A stretch of DNA of 15,520 nt from Sphingopyxis sp. (GTDB lineage: Bacteria; Pseudomonadota; Alphaproteobacteria; Sphingomonadales; Sphingomonadaceae): NCBI GenBank assembly GCA_012035435.1, contig JAAUPH010000020.1, positions 1 to 15,520 of the forward strand, written 5' to 3'. The notes below the pieces were generated by a model. The model was not told where the DNA came from. It saw nothing but the letters and a program-made list of their open reading frames with translations, and made no database searches. Below are positions 1 to 8,203 of the stretch, piece after piece. Position 1 is the first letter of the stretch, and every line of letters begins with the position of its first letter. A program made the translations under genes and the position numbers.

Positions 1-649
1 GTCGCGATAGGCGGCAAGCCGACACCGTCGCCCGCGCGCCCAGCGGCACCACCCGGTCCTTGTTGCCCTTGCCCTTGCGCACCATCAGCATCGCGCGGGA
101 CTGGTCCATGTCGTAGAGCTTGAGGTCCACCAGCTCGCTGCGCCGGATCGCAGTGGCGTACAGCACCTCCAGCATCGCACGGTCACGCAGGCCCAGCGGT
201 TCCCCCACATCGGGCATGGCCAGGATCGCCTCGGCCTCCTCGGCGGTCAGCACGAGGGCGGGCAGGCGTTTTTCCGGGCGGGGCAGCTCCAGCTCGCTCG
301 CCGGGTTCGAGAGGATGTGATTCTCGCGCGCCAGCCATTTGAACCAGGCGCGGATCGGGATCATGCGCTGCGCCTGCGTGCGGAACGACAGCGGCTCGCC
401 ACCCGGCTTGCGGTGATAGTAGAGATGGCGCTGATAGCGTTCCAGCACCGGCTTGGTCACCTCGTGCGGGCGCTCCAGCCCCCGCTCATGGCACCACAGG
501 ATGAACGTCGAGAGGCCGTGCCGCCGGTCGATGATCGTGGCACCGGAGTAGTTGCGCACGGCAAGGTGGGCGAGGAACCGCTCCATGTGGCGGGCCAGGC
601 TGTCGGGATCGTGGCGGCCCGGCAGTTCGGGCAGAACGCGGCGGGACAT
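1..649 (-). CDS. Tyrosine recombinase/integrase, partial (runs off left edge)
   Basis: The visible 216 codons begin MSRRVLPELPGRHDP and read as a XerC/phage-type site-specific tyrosine recombinase. Residues about 15-115 form the SAM-like core-binding domain (helical, with NYSGATI and RYQRHLYYH). The catalytic domain starts about residue 130. The YATAIRRSEL segment holds the first catalytic Arg (about R169), and RKGKGNKDRVVPL holds the beta-hairpin Lys. The HxxR and Tyr motifs would lie beyond the window. The start at 649 is only 2 bp after the primase stop (TAG at 652-654), so the two are probably co-transcribed. After VPLG the reading becomes GARATVSACRLSR. One extra base near position 20 would give VSWLAAYRD, which looks more like the family, so a frameshift is possible there. 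Family assignment is firm; whether the gene is intact cannot be seen. Confidence 0.85.
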   Translation of the reverse strand, partial: MSRRVLPELPGRHDPDSLARHMERFLAHLAVRNYSGATIIDRRHGLSTFILWCHERGLERPHEVTKPVLERYQRHLYYHRKPGGEPLSFRTQAQRMIPIRAWFKWLARENHILSNPASELELPRPEKRLPALVLTAEEAEAILAMPDVGEPLGLRDRAMLEVLYATAIRRSELVDLKLYDMDQSRAMLMVRKGKGNKDRVVPLGARATVSACRLSR

Positions 650-651
650 GG

Positions 652-2295
652 CTATGCGTATGATCGCGCCGCGCCGGGAGCATCCGGTGACGTGCATTCC
701 GGCGCTGTGATCGCGGCAGCGGGCAAGAACGGCACGATTGCCCCGTTTTTGAGCATTTCGGCAGGGCGACCGAGGCCCGACCGGCCCCCGACCACGCCCC
801 GACCGGGGGGCGACTGGTCAGCTGCTACCCCCGACCGCTCTGCATCATAGCGCTGCCGTTTCAGGCTCTCGACGTCGATCAGGCCCATCACGAACGGCGC
901 GGATTGATCGCCGTCGCCTTCGCCCGCCCACAGCAGCTCGTAGACGAACCGCGCACCATCGCGCCGCACCAGCAGATATTCGAGGCTCTCAAGGCGGCTG
1001 AGGTGAAGCTTGAGCTGGGTATCGCCCCAGCCTGTCGCCTCGCGCACCTCACGCCGGGTGAACCGCAGATCGCGGGGATGCACCCCTGCGGCCCTGGCCC
1101 ATGCTCCCACATGATCGCGCACCATGCCCAGCAGGCGGCGGGTCTGCGGCGGCAGCTCGTCAAGCGTGGTGCCGAGCACCGCATGGGCAAGTGCGTTCGC
1201 CGCCGCGATGTCATCAAGGCTGGCCTCGATATATTCCAGCGGCTCGGCACCGGGACGTTCGAGCCTGCGCACCGGGCGCTGATGCTGGTGTAGCAGCGCA
1301 ATGGCGCGGATCAGCCCCAGATATTTGCGATGATCGCGCCGGGTGCGGGTCTTATCGTCAAGGAAGGTCAGATATTCGGCATAGGGGTTCACCACCTTCA
1401 CCGGTTTCAGGAGCCGCTGGGCGTTGTGGTGGAGCTTGCGGATCGCGGCCCCATGTTCCCGCGTCGCCAGCCCCGCCAGCGTCTCCTCATAGCGCTGGCG
1501 GGCATGGATCGCGCGGGTCTGGTCGCGGCTCTCATCGATCGTCAGCACCAGGCAGCGGTTGGCCAGCTCCTCGTCAAGGTCGATCGCCGTTGTGGTCAGC
1601 ATCAAGGCCACCGGGCCTTCCACGGTGTAATCCTGCGTCACCAGCTTGCCCGTCGCCGGGTCCTTGCCGGTAGACGCAATGGTAAGCGTGCCCTGGCTTT
1701 GCAGCAGCTTCAATGCATAGGCGGCCTGGCGCGCGCCTTCCTCCTCGGCAATGGCCAGCGCCTTGTGCTTGAGGTCCGTATCGCCGAGGTAGAACAGGCT
1801 CTGCCCGGTCATCGCCGAGTAGGTCACCCGCTCCTCTTCCGGCACCAGATCGAGCACCGCATCCATCAACGCCGATTTGCCCGCCGCGCTGGTCGACTGG
1901 ATCAGCACCGCCAAGGGCCGGTCGAGCTTGCGGCTCAGCGCCGCCAGATAGACGCACAGCGCGTTTGCCGCTTCGCCCACCACCCCCAGCGCCGCAATGT
2001 CGGCAGCGATGTGGGTGAGCAGGTTCGGGGCTTTCAGCCAGGCCATGGCCTCGGCCTCATCATGCGCGCTGATGCTGGGGCCGGTTGCCTTGGGCGCACT
2101 GGCGGCCAGCATCTCCTCCTGCGCCCCCTCCAGCGCCAGCAGCACCTGGCCCACGTCGCGTTTCACCGCATCGGCGGGCAAGCCCAGCTCCTGCGCCGCC
2201 TCGGCCACGAAGCTCCCCCGCGCCTTGGCGCTGAGCAGGTCCAACCCATCGACGTGGAACGCATCACCGCGCCGCACCATCAGGTTGATCCGCAT
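652..2295 (-). pseudogene. C-terminal part of a mobile-element primase/helicase, 5'-truncated
   Basis: About 547 residues starting MRINLMVRRGDAFHVD match the central and C-terminal part of the large CHC2-zinc-finger primase/helicase proteins found next to tyrosine recombinases on plasmids and islands (family from memory). A P-loop STSAAGKS lies at about residues 134-141. A Walker-B-like stretch ALAIAEEEG follows at about 179-187. An AAA-like region with TTTAIDLDEELANR and IDESRDQTR comes next, then a C-terminal helical/winged-helix part. The zinc-finger and TOPRIM portions that should precede this are absent. The frame stays open upstream to 2622, but there it is only the antisense of the XRE gene. 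No clear ribosome site precedes the ATG at 2293-2295. The C-terminus is complete and stops 2 bp before the recombinase start. I treat it as a truncated, probably non-functional gene; expression of the remaining ATPase part is not excluded. Confidence 0.7.
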
Positions 2296-2310
2296 CGCCT
2301 CATCGCCACC

Positions 2311-2703
2311 ATGCCTGCCAAGCACGAAGCCTATTTCAAGGAACTGGGGACACGCATCGCCAAGGCCCGCAAGGAACGCGGCATGACCCAGCAGGCGCTC
2401 GCCGACGCTCTGGGCATCGCACAGCAGACCCTCGCCCATTACGAGGTCGGGCGCATCGGCGTCGGGATCGCCATGCTTCCACGCCTGGCCGAGTTGCTCG
2501 ATCTGTCGTTCGACGAGATTCTGCTTGGCCAGCCCACCGTCCGCATCCCCGGCAAGCGCGGGCCAGCTTCCCGCCTCGAACAGCAGCTCGATGCCATCGC
2601 TCGCCTGCCCAAGGCAGAACAACGGGCGGTTTCGACGCTACTGACCGCCGTACTCGCCCAGCACGGCACACCCGTAGGACAGGAGGCCGCACCCGCGCCC
2701 TGA
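2311..2703 (+). CDS. XRE-family helix-turn-helix regulator
   Basis: This 130-residue protein begins MPAKHEAYFKELG. Residues about 8-66 form a Cro/CI-type helix-turn-helix, with RIAKARKERGMTQQALADAL and GIAQQTLAHYEVGR spanning the helices. The C-terminal third has a GKRGPASRLEQQLDAIARLPK segment, a recurrent tail in this group of mobile-element regulators, probably for dimer formation. The frame is open further upstream to 1330, but that part is antisense to the primase; the regulator start is at 2311 because homology begins there. No Shine-Dalgarno is visible in the preceding bases (CATCGCCACC). The upstream DNA is primase coding sequence on the other strand, so the native promoter has probably been lost. 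The product is a likely DNA-binding repressor; its target is unknown. Confidence 0.85.
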   Translation: MPAKHEAYFKELGTRIAKARKERGMTQQALADALGIAQQTLAHYEVGRIGVGIAMLPRLAELLDLSFDEILLGQPTVRIPGKRGPASRLEQQLDAIARLPKAEQRAVSTLLTAVLAQHGTPVGQEAAPAP

Positions 2704-3116
2704 TCCTTTCTCAGCCGCTCAGACGCGGCACTGGCAGCACGGCAGCACCATCGGGGACGGAACACCGCCGCGCCCCTTGGCGGAGCCTTTTAGCAGCTCT
2801 ATAAACAGGCAGGACAGCCGCCGCTCTTCCGCTGCAGCCACACCCCTCGCAATCGACCGCCTGCAGGCGGGTGCAGCGCCAACCCATTGACCCGCCACGC
2901 AAACATCCCATCCGCGCACAAACTGCAGCCGGATGCAGCACACTCCGCGCCCACCTAATCACCTGTTACAAAACGCAAATCTCGCTGCAGCAGACTACCG
3001 CCTCGCGGTGTTCGGTGTGCGCGCGCGCATTTCACAGGGACTGCACCTGCTCGACTTGCCGGGCCCAGCATCAAGCCATCAAACTATGCGATGGCCTTCC
3101 CGACGGAACGAGACGA
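2704..3116. other. Intergenic region with TGCAGC motifs and a 14-bp palindrome
   Basis: No convincing gene lies here on either strand. The hexamer TGCAGC occurs five times on the plus strand (2833, 2872, 2924, 2934, 2986). The perfect palindrome CCGCCTGCAGGCGG spans 2857-2870. A possible terminator for the XRE gene is listed separately. The region separates the island-type genes on the left from the Rhs locus on the right and may hold the end of one of them. No terminal inverted repeat or target duplication was recognised. Confidence 0.5.
2765..2791 (+). terminator. Candidate terminator after the XRE gene
   Basis: CCGCC (2765-2769) pairs with GGCGG (2779-2783) across a 9-base loop and is followed by AGCCTTTTAG. 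The stem is short and the T-run is only four bases, so this is a weak candidate. Its position 60 bp after the XRE stop fits. Confidence 0.3.
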
Positions 3117-3497
3117 TCAATCACTCCTTTCGAGGATGCTCGCCGCGCCATAAAGACGAATCGCATACTCGAGCGCCTCCCCACCTTCGCATTCTGGATA
3201 GGAAGATATTCCTATGACCCAATCCTCCCCAAAGAATACTAACTCCTGGGGGGTAAAGTTGCTCAAAAATATGAGCGCGTATTGCTCACCTCTGTCAGCA
3301 ATAAAGAACTGCAAGTCTCCTCTATAACGCTCGATTGCAAATTCTGATTTTTCGCCCTGCGAACCGATGAACTCAGAAATTTTTTCTAACCAATTATGAT
3401 ATTCATTCGGGTCTGGAAAAACCTCTATCCTTTCCATCGTGATCGACAAGCGCTCACGCAAGCTCTCAGCTTTCTGCTCTGAAACAGGGTTAATCAT
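3117..3497 (-). CDS. Predicted immunity protein for the Rhs tip toxin
   Basis: This is a 126-residue acidic soluble protein (MINPVSEQKAESL...ILERSD) with no signal peptide or membrane segment. Its middle has alternating hydrophobic strands (DLQFFIADRGEQYALIFLSNF, ELVFFGEDWVIGI). I do not recognise a named immunity family. Its start overlaps the stop of the Rhs C-terminal frame as TGATG (3495-3499), so translation is probably coupled to the toxin. That arrangement, the position directly 3' of an Rhs tip, the small acidic product and a lower GC content than the Rhs core are the usual marks of a cognate immunity gene. It would bind and neutralise the toxin in the cytoplasm. The role is inferred from context only. 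It is the last gene of the minus-strand group; what follows to its left is gene-free. Confidence 0.65.
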   Translation of the reverse strand: MINPVSEQKAESLRERLSITMERIEVFPDPNEYHNWLEKISEFIGSQGEKSEFAIERYRGDLQFFIADRGEQYALIFLSNFTPQELVFFGEDWVIGISSYPECEGGEALEYAIRLYGAASILERSD

Positions 3498-4186
3498 CAG
3501 TCATGATAACGGATTGAACCGTCCTTCCTTCTTACCGGCTGCCCGCCTTCAACACGGGGCGTTGCGGCATGGCTGTGCGGTTTTGAATCATGCGGCTGCT
3601 TTCCTCCGGGATGAGGCTGATGCCGAGAAACAACGACAGGATTTCCGCGACTGTCGCGCGTCATCTGCTGACGCTCTGCCTTCGGCACGGCTCTGCCTCC
3701 GGGCGCCTTTACATCTGACCTTGAACGGGAAGTAGGCACACCTGCCGCGCGTAGAGCCCCACGGTCCGCTGCTCGACCTGTACCGGTTGCTACGCCACTG
3801 ACTCGTTCGCTGGCCTTGACGGCTCTTACGGCCTGCTCACCACCTCGTGCAGCTTTGATCGCTGTACCAGCACCGCCTGGGACACCCGGGACCACAGCTG
3901 CCACCGTGTCAACGGCGACGCCGACGACATCGACAGCGGCTTTGCCATAGTTTCCGGCTGCGATGTTGCCTGCCGCACTCGCCACTCCCATTCCAATATT
4001 GGCCACGTCCCAGAGGGTTTCGATTGCCTCACCATCCGGATCGACATTATTCACCGGATCGTTTGCGACATAGGCATACCAGTTAATCCCATCCTTGTAA
4101 CCGATCGGTCGGTCTGCAGGAACCGCCCCAGCGTCGGCGAGTACATCCGGGCTTTGTAGTAGTAGAGGCCCAGCTCCGGCAGCCAC
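3497..4186 (-). CDS. Rhs C-terminal tip (toxin part), separated from the core by a frameshift
   Basis: Only the reading from about 4108 leftward is meaningful; the first 26 codons of the open frame are out-of-frame Rhs core. It begins PIGYKDGINWYAYVANDP and continues NNVDPDG, the conserved end of the Rhs core where the C-terminal toxin is normally cut off. A low-complexity Ala/Gly/Val-rich pretoxin segment follows (IGMGVASAAGNIAAGN, VPGVPGGAGTAIKAARG). The variable end is short, basic and His-rich: VVVSRHQPHPGGKQPHDSK, then PHSHAATP and ending DGSIRYHD. This end is the likely toxin, perhaps a nuclease, but I cannot assign a family. A polymorphic toxin type 24-like fold is only a guess. It ends in TGATG overlap with the immunity gene. 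If the frameshift is real, no ribosome site for separate expression is evident and the tip is silent. If it is a read error, the tip completes a 1475-residue Rhs protein. Confidence 0.75.
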   Translation of the reverse strand: MAAGAGPLLLQSPDVLADAGAVPADRPIGYKDGINWYAYVANDPVNNVDPDGEAIETLWDVANIGMGVASAAGNIAAGNYGKAAVDVVGVAVDTVAAVVPGVPGGAGTAIKAARGGEQAVRAVKASERVSGVATGTGRAADRGALRAAGVPTSRSRSDVKAPGGRAVPKAERQQMTRDSRGNPVVVSRHQPHPGGKQPHDSKPHSHAATPRVEGGQPVRRKDGSIRYHD

Positions 4187-7100
4187 GCTTGTCCAGTATA
4201 TTGGAACCGCCCCACATTGCTGACCGATGGAATGCCATATTCGTCATAGCGGTTGATGCCGATCGCCGTGCCCGTTGGACCCGACAGCGCGATCACGCTG
4301 CCGCGCTCGTCGGCGTGGAGCCAGCGGCGGTCCGCCAGGCCCGACCCTTCATACCAGATCAGCGGTTCATCATCCCCCGGTCCATGCACATAGCGCCGCA
4401 GAATCGCTCCCCCCGCATCCCGCTCGGCGACTAGGCGGGGACCTAGATATTCAAAGCGAGTGGTGAGCGCACCTTGCGCGACGCGCGACAGCCGCCCCGT
4501 CGGGTCATAATGCAATGTTGCGCCGTTCGATGCGGTCGCCAGGCGATTCTCGCTGCTATAGCTGTAGCTGGTCGTCCCATCGCTGGTCAGGTTGCCCCGC
4601 CCGTCATAGCCCAGCGCGCTCGCACCGGCGCTCGTCAGCTGGTTGAGCCCATTGGTGCCATAGGGCCGCACCACATTGAAGTGCGCTGTCCAGGCGTAAA
4701 CATCATTGCTGCGCGTCTGCCCGATGAGCTGGCTCGACGGGCTATAGCTCATCCCCGTCCCGCCCGCAGCAGGACCCGCCACGGTCAGATCGTGCGTGGT
4801 GCCGCCCAGATCCTGCCCAAAGCTGCGCAGGCGGCCCACCGGATCGAACAGCAGGTTGGAGGTCGTCCCATTGCCGCGCGCGATCTGCGTGCGGCGGCCG
4901 AGGTCGTCGAACGCAAAGCTCGCAATGGTGAAGCTGCCATTTTCAGCGATGCTGGTAAGGTCGGACGTGTTGTAGAGATAAGACCAGTAATTGCCATCGG
5001 GATGCGTCACCCGCGTGAGGCGACCCGCCGGGTCATGTTGCAGCGCAATCGTACCCACCGGGCTCGACTGCGACACCATGCGGCCCAGCGCATCGTAGTC
5101 GCTGCCCACAATATTGCCGGGATTGTCGTTGACGAGAATTGCCCGGCCGAGCAAATCATAGCTGGTCGTCACGTCATATTCACCGGCGACGCTGTTCGGC
5201 ACATCCTTGAACGTCATCCGGCCGAGCGCATCATAGCTGTAGTTGATCAGCTGCCCATCGCGCAAGCGGCGCTGGGTAACATTGTTGTTGGGGTCATAAG
5301 TCAGCTGCTCATAATCGGTTGTCGAGCTTGCCAGAGCGCCCACCGTGGTCACCGGGTAACGAGTCTTGGCCAGCCGGTCGTGGCCGTCATATTCAAAGGT
5401 GGTGCGGTTATTCTCGCCATCGGTCACCGTCGCGAGCTTGCCATTGAGCGTATAGCTGTTGGCCTCCTCATCAGTTTGCAGTGGCGTACCAAAAGCCACC
5501 GTTGTTTTGATCAACTCGCTGGCGGCATTATATGTAAGCTTGGTAATGCGGTCGGGACCAAAGCTCCCTTCGTTGCCCAAGGTGCAGGCGCTCGTCGGCG
5601 GCGCGCCAAAGGCCGCCACGTTCATGCGCACCGCCGTACATTCCAAGCGGCCCGCCAGATCATAGCTATATTGCGTCAGTGCCTGGATGCCTTCGCTGGT
5701 GCCATAGCTCCACTCGCGGACCTTGCGGTCCAGCAGATCATAGGCGGTCTCCATGGTCTGGAGCGGCGCGAACGCCGCCCAGTCGCTATCCGACTGGCTG
5801 TTCACCGTGCCCTGCTCGACCTTGACCAGCCGTCCGGCCAAATCATAGCTGTTTCGCGTCGCGCGGTGCTTGCGCGGCCCTGCGCCATCGGGATCGGGCG
5901 CGACAACCCCCACCACCCGCCGCATCGCATCATAGCGCCAGCGTGTCATGTCGTCGGCCCCGGCGAGCGGGCCATCTTCGGTGAGCTTGTTGCCTTGTAC
6001 ATCATAGGTCCAGCTGGTGGTCGCCGACACGCTGTTGTCGCCGGCAGCCACCGTCTGCTGCGTGAGAAGCAGGTTGTTGGCGACGCCAGGACTGCCATAG
6101 GTGAAACTCGTTCTGGTCTCGTCAGCTGTCCCGATGCAAGCGGGTGAGGCCCCGGTGCGGCACTCCGAAATCTGCGTTACCAACCATATGGGTGCCTGCG
6201 CTTGTACGAACGCTCCGGCAGCATTCTGGTACCAGGCGAAAAATTGGCCATAAGTGTACCGCTTCTGGGGACGGACGCCGCCCAGCGTTGCCGCCGGTAA
6301 AGTTTCGGTCAAAACACCCCCATGCGCGCCGTCGTAGGTGTATTCTGAGACATTACCTTTCGGGTCGGTTTGCGACAGAATCCGGCCACATGTTTTCAAA
6401 TTGGTGCAGTCGGTCCATGTCGTCGTTGTTACCAAGTCAGCAAGCCCTGACCCGGCTAGAGCTACCTCACGCTGCTCAACAATGAAATTGCGTCCGTCAT
6501 ATTGCAGCTTTACTGAGTTTCCTGACGGCAGAGTATAGGATTTGAGGTGCGGATTGACTTTGCAGCCAGAAAGCACTTGCCCGTTCAGTATCCACTGATC
6601 GCAATAGTCGAACGATATCTGTCTGTTAAGAGGGTCGGTAATTGTAGATGGGCCAGGTGTGGCTTCATACCACACATTGTTGCGGTCAAGTCTGGTAGAA
6701 TAGGTTTGATATGGGACAATCGGAAAACGATACCCATATGTTGACTTTCTTCCATCATTATATGTCCAAGAACCTCCAGATACACGTACAGGTTTAACGC
6801 TATTATCTGGAGCAAGCGCATATATATAAGATATGCTGCGGCCATCGCTCAAGTTTTGACTTCGAACGACATCTTCAATTCCGCTAAATTCGTTGCCTAG
6901 ACGGGTCAACACATTGATCAGTGATGGATTTGTTTCGCCTGGTTTAATGAACTTCACCTCATAGGCACCAGGGTCGATAACACCCACGACATTAAGAACG
7001 CCGGATTTCAAATTATATTGAAACTTCGAATCCGCTCCGGCGGCGTCAATTGCTGATGCGAGATTCCACCGACCATCAAACTGCGAATATGTATATGCAC

Positions 7101-7923
7101 TGGCTGCCAAGGCATTGACGGGGCAATTGTTATCCGCCGGTTTTGGCGTATTTGCGAGATTGATGACGCACGCCTTTGTGATGAGCTTGGATGGGCCGGC
7201 ACCTCCGGCATATTCAAACAGTAGAGCATGACCGCGATTGCTCACCACGGAGCGAAGTCGATTTTGGTTTCCTCCGGAACTGGCTATATTGTCATATTCA
7301 AAATCGAGCTGTGCACCATTGGGATAAACCAATTTTGACGCATATGCGCAGCGATAAGAACTCGAGCAATCTCCACTGCCGATCGGTCGAAAATATACAA
7401 CTAATCCGTCTGGCGCCTCATATGTGTACTGAGTCGTCCCGGAGGCCTTATCGCCCGTATATTTCAGCCAGCGTGTAAGCCCCTGTTTCGCACGAGGGCT
7501 AAATGAAGTTGCCGTCTGCCAAGCCTCAAAGCTTTCGAGGCCTCCGCCGTTCGCGACAGTAAGAAGATAGTCATTTCCAGGATAATACCCAAGACCTTCA
7601 TCCACTTGTGTATTGGTTGGCTTCAAGAGCACACGTTTCTCGAAGACAAAAATATCAAAGGGATGAGAGAAATTTCCGAAAGGACTTGTGATCCCTGGTA
7701 TAGGCTTCGGCGGCGTGCGAACCAGAGCGAGACCTGATTTGTCTCCAATTTCCAAATCTGTCTGCTGATATGTATACTGACCGGACCGCATATCAACGCT
7801 TGCTTCGTTGATAGCTTTGGTCTCGGACGGAGGTGACACATTCCGAGTTTGCGCTTGTGCCAATCCCGAACCCGCCGCGTACAAAAACAACGAAAGTGCT
7901 ACGACAGGTACCGGAAGGCGCAT
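4051..7923 (-). CDS. Rhs/YD-repeat protein, core part, secreted
   Basis: The 1290-residue frame starts MRLPVPVVALSLFLYAAGSG and has a Sec signal peptide cut near AQA|QT (about residue 24), so the product is exported across the inner membrane. From about residue 540 many YD repeats follow (YDLAGRLVKVEQ, YDALGRMTFKD, YDLLGRAIL, YDALGRMVSQ, FDDLGRRTQIA). About residues 1150-1272 hold the Rhs core (RYDEYGIPS, GQAWLPELGLYYYKARMYSP, LGRFLQTD). YD repeats build a hollow shell that encloses the C-terminal toxin (family knowledge). After D1272 the frame gives 18 unrelated residues and stops; one missing base near 4107-4109 throws out the expected DPIGY motif. With that base restored the protein is 1475 residues and ends at 3497. 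The start ATG has AGGAAT upstream. The 5' half (about 6500-7900) is visibly more AT-rich than the 3' half. Confidence 0.92.
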   Translation of the reverse strand: MRLPVPVVALSLFLYAAGSGLAQAQTRNVSPPSETKAINEASVDMRSGQYTYQQTDLEIGDKSGLALVRTPPKPIPGITSPFGNFSHPFDIFVFEKRVLLKPTNTQVDEGLGYYPGNDYLLTVANGGGLESFEAWQTATSFSPRAKQGLTRWLKYTGDKASGTTQYTYEAPDGLVVYFRPIGSGDCSSSYRCAYASKLVYPNGAQLDFEYDNIASSGGNQNRLRSVVSNRGHALLFEYAGGAGPSKLITKACVINLANTPKPADNNCPVNALAASAYTYSQFDGRWNLASAIDAAGADSKFQYNLKSGVLNVVGVIDPGAYEVKFIKPGETNPSLINVLTRLGNEFSGIEDVVRSQNLSDGRSISYIYALAPDNSVKPVRVSGGSWTYNDGRKSTYGYRFPIVPYQTYSTRLDRNNVWYEATPGPSTITDPLNRQISFDYCDQWILNGQVLSGCKVNPHLKSYTLPSGNSVKLQYDGRNFIVEQREVALAGSGLADLVTTTTWTDCTNLKTCGRILSQTDPKGNVSEYTYDGAHGGVLTETLPAATLGGVRPQKRYTYGQFFAWYQNAAGAFVQAQAPIWLVTQISECRTGASPACIGTADETRTSFTYGSPGVANNLLLTQQTVAAGDNSVSATTSWTYDVQGNKLTEDGPLAGADDMTRWRYDAMRRVVGVVAPDPDGAGPRKHRATRNSYDLAGRLVKVEQGTVNSQSDSDWAAFAPLQTMETAYDLLDRKVREWSYGTSEGIQALTQYSYDLAGRLECTAVRMNVAAFGAPPTSACTLGNEGSFGPDRITKLTYNAASELIKTTVAFGTPLQTDEEANSYTLNGKLATVTDGENNRTTFEYDGHDRLAKTRYPVTTVGALASSTTDYEQLTYDPNNNVTQRRLRDGQLINYSYDALGRMTFKDVPNSVAGEYDVTTSYDLLGRAILVNDNPGNIVGSDYDALGRMVSQSSPVGTIALQHDPAGRLTRVTHPDGNYWSYLYNTSDLTSIAENGSFTIASFAFDDLGRRTQIARGNGTTSNLLFDPVGRLRSFGQDLGGTTHDLTVAGPAAGGTGMSYSPSSQLIGQTRSNDVYAWTAHFNVVRPYGTNGLNQLTSAGASALGYDGRGNLTSDGTTSYSYSSENRLATASNGATLHYDPTGRLSRVAQGALTTRFEYLGPRLVAERDAGGAILRRYVHGPGDDEPLIWYEGSGLADRRWLHADERGSVIALSGPTGTAIGINRYDEYGIPSVSNVGRFQYTGQAWLPELGLYYYKARMYSPTLGRFLQTDRSVTRMGLTGMPMSQTIR

Positions 7924-7975
7924 CTCAAACTCTCAATTCCTAATAAAAATTGCAAGCCAACAGCCGTCAATTCGC

Positions 7976-8203
7976 CTACGGCGGAAGAGGATTTCCAGAA
8001 CCTGTTGCTACAACAGTCTTTCGGTTATTTGCCTTGTCGTAACTGTAGGTGGTCTCAACATTGTTATTCACCGTGCCGGTGCGCACGACCTTGGTCAGGC
8101 GGCCCTTAGCGTCATAAGTGTAGGTTATGGTCTCGGCCGCAGCCGCCGGAACCGCCGCCGACGCAGCCACGAAAGCGCAAAGCAAATAAGCGGCTTTTGG
8201 CAT
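7976..8203 (-). CDS. Small secreted YD-repeat protein upstream of Rhs
   Basis: This 75-residue protein has a clear Sec signal peptide (MPKAAYLLCAFVAASAAVPA, cleavage near AAA|ET at about residue 23). The mature part of about 50 residues consists of two YD-type units, TYTYDAKGRLTKVVRTG and TTYSYDKANNRKTVVATG. The start at 8203 is supported by GGGGGAAG six bases upstream. It lies 52 bp before the Rhs start on the same strand, so the two are probably one transcript. The product is far too short to form an Rhs shell. Possible roles are a cap, a chaperone-like companion of the exported Rhs protein, or a remnant of a duplicated Rhs N-terminus. I recall similar small genes beside Rhs genes in sphingomonads, but no function is known to me. 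Confidence 0.75.
   Translation of the reverse strand: MPKAAYLLCAFVAASAAVPAAAAETITYTYDAKGRLTKVVRTGTVNNNVETTYSYDKANNRKTVVATGSGNPLPP

Noticed and set aside
1330..2310. Long plus-strand open frame leading into the XRE gene
   Set aside because: It is antisense to the primase, has no domain of its own, and regulator homology begins only at 2311.
2296..2622. Minus-strand extension of the primase frame upstream of residue MRINL
   Set aside because: The first about 109 codons are the complement of the XRE gene and do not resemble a primase N-terminus.
4474..6147. 557-codon plus-strand open frame inside the Rhs region
   Set aside because: Antisense of YD-repeat coding sequence in GC-rich DNA; low-complexity Arg/Ala/Ile product with no recognisable domain.
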